DNA of 64,000 nt from Pedobacter sp. BS3 (GTDB taxonomy: Bacteria; Bacteroidota; Bacteroidia; Sphingobacteriales; Sphingobacteriaceae). Each line of letters starts with the position of its first letter. Position 1 is the stretch's first letter. Positions 61,999 through 64,000 of the stretch are shown piece by piece. The notes under the pieces are model-generated. The model was not told the origin of the DNA. It was given only the letters and a program-made list of their open reading frames with translations, and did no database searches. Position numbers and translations under genes: made by a program. The stretch lies in the NCBI RefSeq assembly GCF_008274585.1, contig NZ_VTRT01000005.1:1-64000 (forward strand). Direction: 5' to 3'.

Positions 61999-62487
61999 AT
62001 GGTACAGCTTGTCGTAATTGCCGATGAAAACAACGGAATTGGTTATCAGAACCAGTTACTGTGTCATATACCTGCTGATTTGAAGCATTTCAAGAGTCTC
62101 ACGGTAGGCTTCCCGGTACTTATGGGGCGTAAAACATTTGAATCTATCGGTAAACCCTTACCCGGAAGAAAGAATATCGTGGTAACGCATCAGGATATAA
62201 CTATTGAAGGATGCGACATTGCCCATTCATTGGAAGAAGCTATTGCTTTATGTAAGGGCAGTGAAAAAATTTCTGTGATTGGTGGTGCAACACTATACCG
62301 GCAAGCAATTGAATTAGCCGATGTAGTAGAGCTGACCCGCATTCATCACCGCTTTAAAGCCGATGCCTGGTTCCCGGAACTTGATGCGCAGGTTTGGAAA
62401 GAAATGCACGCAGAACAACATCAAGCCGATGATAAAAACCCGTATCCTTATACATTTATTACGTATAAGCGGAAGAAGGGCGTGTAA
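61999..62487 (+). CDS. folA: Dihydrofolate reductase
   Basis: 162 residues, standard for the family. IADENNGIGYQNQLLCHIPADL has the Met20 loop and the catalytic acidic residue, VLMGRKTFESIGKPLPGRKN the NADPH motif, and ISVIGGATLYRQA the glycine motif. It reduces dihydrofolate to tetrahydrofolate. A T-rich repeat tract lies directly before the ATG. Confidence 0.95.
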   Translation: MVQLVVIADENNGIGYQNQLLCHIPADLKHFKSLTVGFPVLMGRKTFESIGKPLPGRKNIVVTHQDITIEGCDIAHSLEEAIALCKGSEKISVIGGATLYRQAIELADVVELTRIHHRFKADAWFPELDAQVWKEMHAEQHQADDKNPYPYTFITYKRKKGV

Positions 62488-62551
62488 CACTCATTTTTGG
62501 ATATTGTTTGGCTTAAATCAAAAACTAATTATTAAGAATAAAAAATTTAAT

Positions 62552-62559
62552 TAGATTTG
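62552..62559 (+). promoter_or_regulatory. Promoter core of secD
   Basis: TAGATTTG fits TAnnTTTG, 51 bases before the ATG. A -33 element is not clear. Confidence 0.4.
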
Positions 62560-62609
62560 CCGTCTTATTAAAAAAAGCTTTATAACTAAAAGAACTACAA
62601 TTCATTAAA

Positions 62610-64000
62610 ATGCAAGGTAAAGGACTGATAAAATTTGTGGCTATAGCGCTGGCCATTGCGTGTTTGTATTCGCTTTCTTTCACCTGGGTATCGCGTAAGG
62701 TTGAAAAAGATGCTAAGGAATATGCCAAAGGTGATCTCGCTAAAGAAAGAGCTTACCTGGATTCTATAGCTACCGTGCCGGTGTATAATTTAGGTTTTAC
62801 CAAGTTTACTTACCAGTATTGCAAAGAGCGTGAAATTCCGTTGGGCCTTGACTTAAAGGGCGGTATGAACCTTACCATGGAAATTTCGCTGGAAGACCTG
62901 GTACGTAACCTGGCCAATAACCCGAGCGATGCCAACTTTAACAAAGCCTTGCAGAATGCCGAAGCCCGCACCAAAACATCACAAAAGGATTTTATTTCAC
63001 TATTTGGCGAAGAATATGAAAAGTTAAACCCTAACGGGAAGCTGGTTCAGTTCTTTGCTACAAAAGATAATGCCAATAACCTTAAAATTAATGCAAGCAA
63101 CAGCGATGTGCTGAGTTTCCTGCAAAAGGAAGCCAACAGTGCCATAGATCGCTCGTTTAACATATTACGTACCCGTATTGATAAGTTCGGGGTTGCCTCT
63201 CCCAATATTCAGCGTCAGCAGGGTACTAACCGTATTTTGATCGAGCTTCCAGGCGTATCTGACCCTAACCGTGTACGTAAGTTGCTTCAGGGATCGGCGA
63301 AGCTGGAATTCTGGGAAACATTTGATAATACGCAGATTTTCCCGTTGCTTGAAAATATCAATAAAATTCTGGCTGCCAACCAAAGCAGCACCGATACCAC
63401 CAAAAAAGCAGTTGCTACCAGTAGTGCGGATACTGCTGCTCAAAAAGCCGGAGGTAAGCTGGCAGCATTGGGCGCTAAAAAAGATACCACCGGTAAAGAC
63501 AGCGCAGGTTTGGCCAAAAATATGGCAGAGCAGGTTAAAAATAACCCTCTATTTTCACTGTTAACCCCGGCCTTCTACCAAACACAAAACGGGCAACAAG
63601 CGCTGCGCCCCGGCCCGGTTGTAGGATATGCTGCTCAGAAAGATACGGCTAAGATAAACAACTACTTCCATTCGGAAGCCGTTAAAGCCATTATTCCGGG
63701 AAATGTTAAGCTGCTGTGGTCAGTGAAACCAATGTCGCCGGAAACCAAAGTGTTCGAGTTATACGCTATCAAAATTACCCGTGGCGATGGAGCTCCCATT
63801 TTAGATGGAAGTGTAATTACCGATGCTAAAGACGATATTGACCAGCACGGTAACCCGGATGTTACCATGTACATGAACTCCGAAGGAGCCCGTGAATGGC
63901 GCCGGATCACGGCCGCTGCATCGGCTGATGCTAACAATAAGCAAAGTATTGCCATTGTGCTGGATGATGTAGTGTATTCCGCTCCTACGGTACAAAACGA
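62610..64000 (+). CDS. secD: Protein translocase SecD or SecDF (partial, runs off the window)
   Basis: The frame opens at ATG 62610 (MQGKGLIKFVAIALA) and is still open at 64000, giving 463 residues. An N-terminal membrane helix is followed by PLGLDLKGGMNLTMEI, the SecD D1 motif, and the first periplasmic domain; RSFNILRTRIDKFGVASPNI is the second SecD landmark. Bacteroidota usually fuse SecD to SecF, so a full gene near 3 kb is expected. It drives late protein export with proton motive force. Confidence 0.93.
   Translation, partial: MQGKGLIKFVAIALAIACLYSLSFTWVSRKVEKDAKEYAKGDLAKERAYLDSIATVPVYNLGFTKFTYQYCKEREIPLGLDLKGGMNLTMEISLEDLVRNLANNPSDANFNKALQNAEARTKTSQKDFISLFGEEYEKLNPNGKLVQFFATKDNANNLKINASNSDVLSFLQKEANSAIDRSFNILRTRIDKFGVASPNIQRQQGTNRILIELPGVSDPNRVRKLLQGSAKLEFWETFDNTQIFPLLENINKILAANQSSTDTTKKAVATSSADTAAQKAGGKLAALGAKKDTTGKDSAGLAKNMAEQVKNNPLFSLLTPAFYQTQNGQQALRPGPVVGYAAQKDTAKINNYFHSEAVKAIIPGNVKLLWSVKPMSPETKVFELYAIKITRGDGAPILDGSVITDAKDDIDQHGNPDVTMYMNSEGAREWRRITAAASADANNKQSIAIVLDDVVYSAPTVQN

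Overview
The window looks like chromosomal DNA of a Bacteroidota bacterium, most likely family Sphingobacteriaceae (Mucilaginibacter/Pedobacter type; inferred, not proven). The reasons are TAnnTTTG-type promoter cores, FecR/SusC remnants, type IX secretion sorting tails of both type A and type B, PorP/SprF and BNR_4/SGNH/sulfatase families, a long NusB, a PUR-type DUF3276 protein, a small Hc1 histone-like protein and a SecD/SecDF downstream of yajC. No tRNA, rRNA, prophage or CRISPR array was seen.

Layout. 1-2045 is a degraded accessory region: a RelE/HigB-type toxin-antitoxin pair lies between two 33-bp direct repeats, and the right repeat abuts a FecR fragment fused to a truncated SusC plug (chimeric pseudogene). 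2255-31490 is a large catabolic region. It starts with an ExuT-like transporter, a FAD oxidoreductase, an EEP phosphodiesterase, a Tat-exported phospholipase C, a nucleoside hydrolase and a BNR_4 propeller protein. A Gfo/Idh oxidoreductase, SGNH esterases, two sulfatases and a GH20 hexosaminidase follow. A frameshifted 7TM sensor kinase faces the other way. The region ends with a polyol-permease/SGNH/2-hydroxyacid dehydrogenase/two FGGY kinase operon, then a histidine phosphatase and a metallophosphoesterase. Together these look like export of hydrolases that strip sulfate, acyl, phosphate and GlcNAc groups, and import and phosphorylation of the released sugar or polyol. There is no intact SusC/SusD pair here.

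31503-47200 is mainly housekeeping: a TlpA-like thioredoxin, polyprenyl synthase, RNase R, ZIP, PAP2, methyltransferase, GlmM, a CBM9/FucP-like sugar uptake operon with twin operator-like palindromes, a YhcH family protein, LpxR and Lon. 47720-55958 holds surface proteins: a 1202-residue PKD/type B T9SS protein overlapping a PorP/SprF gene, a histone-like Hc1 gene, and a 992-residue parallel beta-helix protein built from a recent internal duplication. 56455-64000 is core: PUR protein, MsbA-type ABC exporter, leucine dehydrogenase, nusB, DUF1573 lipoprotein, yajC, folA and the start of secD(F), which runs off the window.

The intergenic DNA is unusually structured. It carries at least three MITE-like elements with terminal inverted repeats, several dispersed repeat families, REP-like palindromes with TGC/TGT loops, and short T-rich/A-rich motif tracts. 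In the cases checked these tracts sit upstream of start codons as ACTTTT/GAATTTT and downstream of stop codons as AAAAGT.
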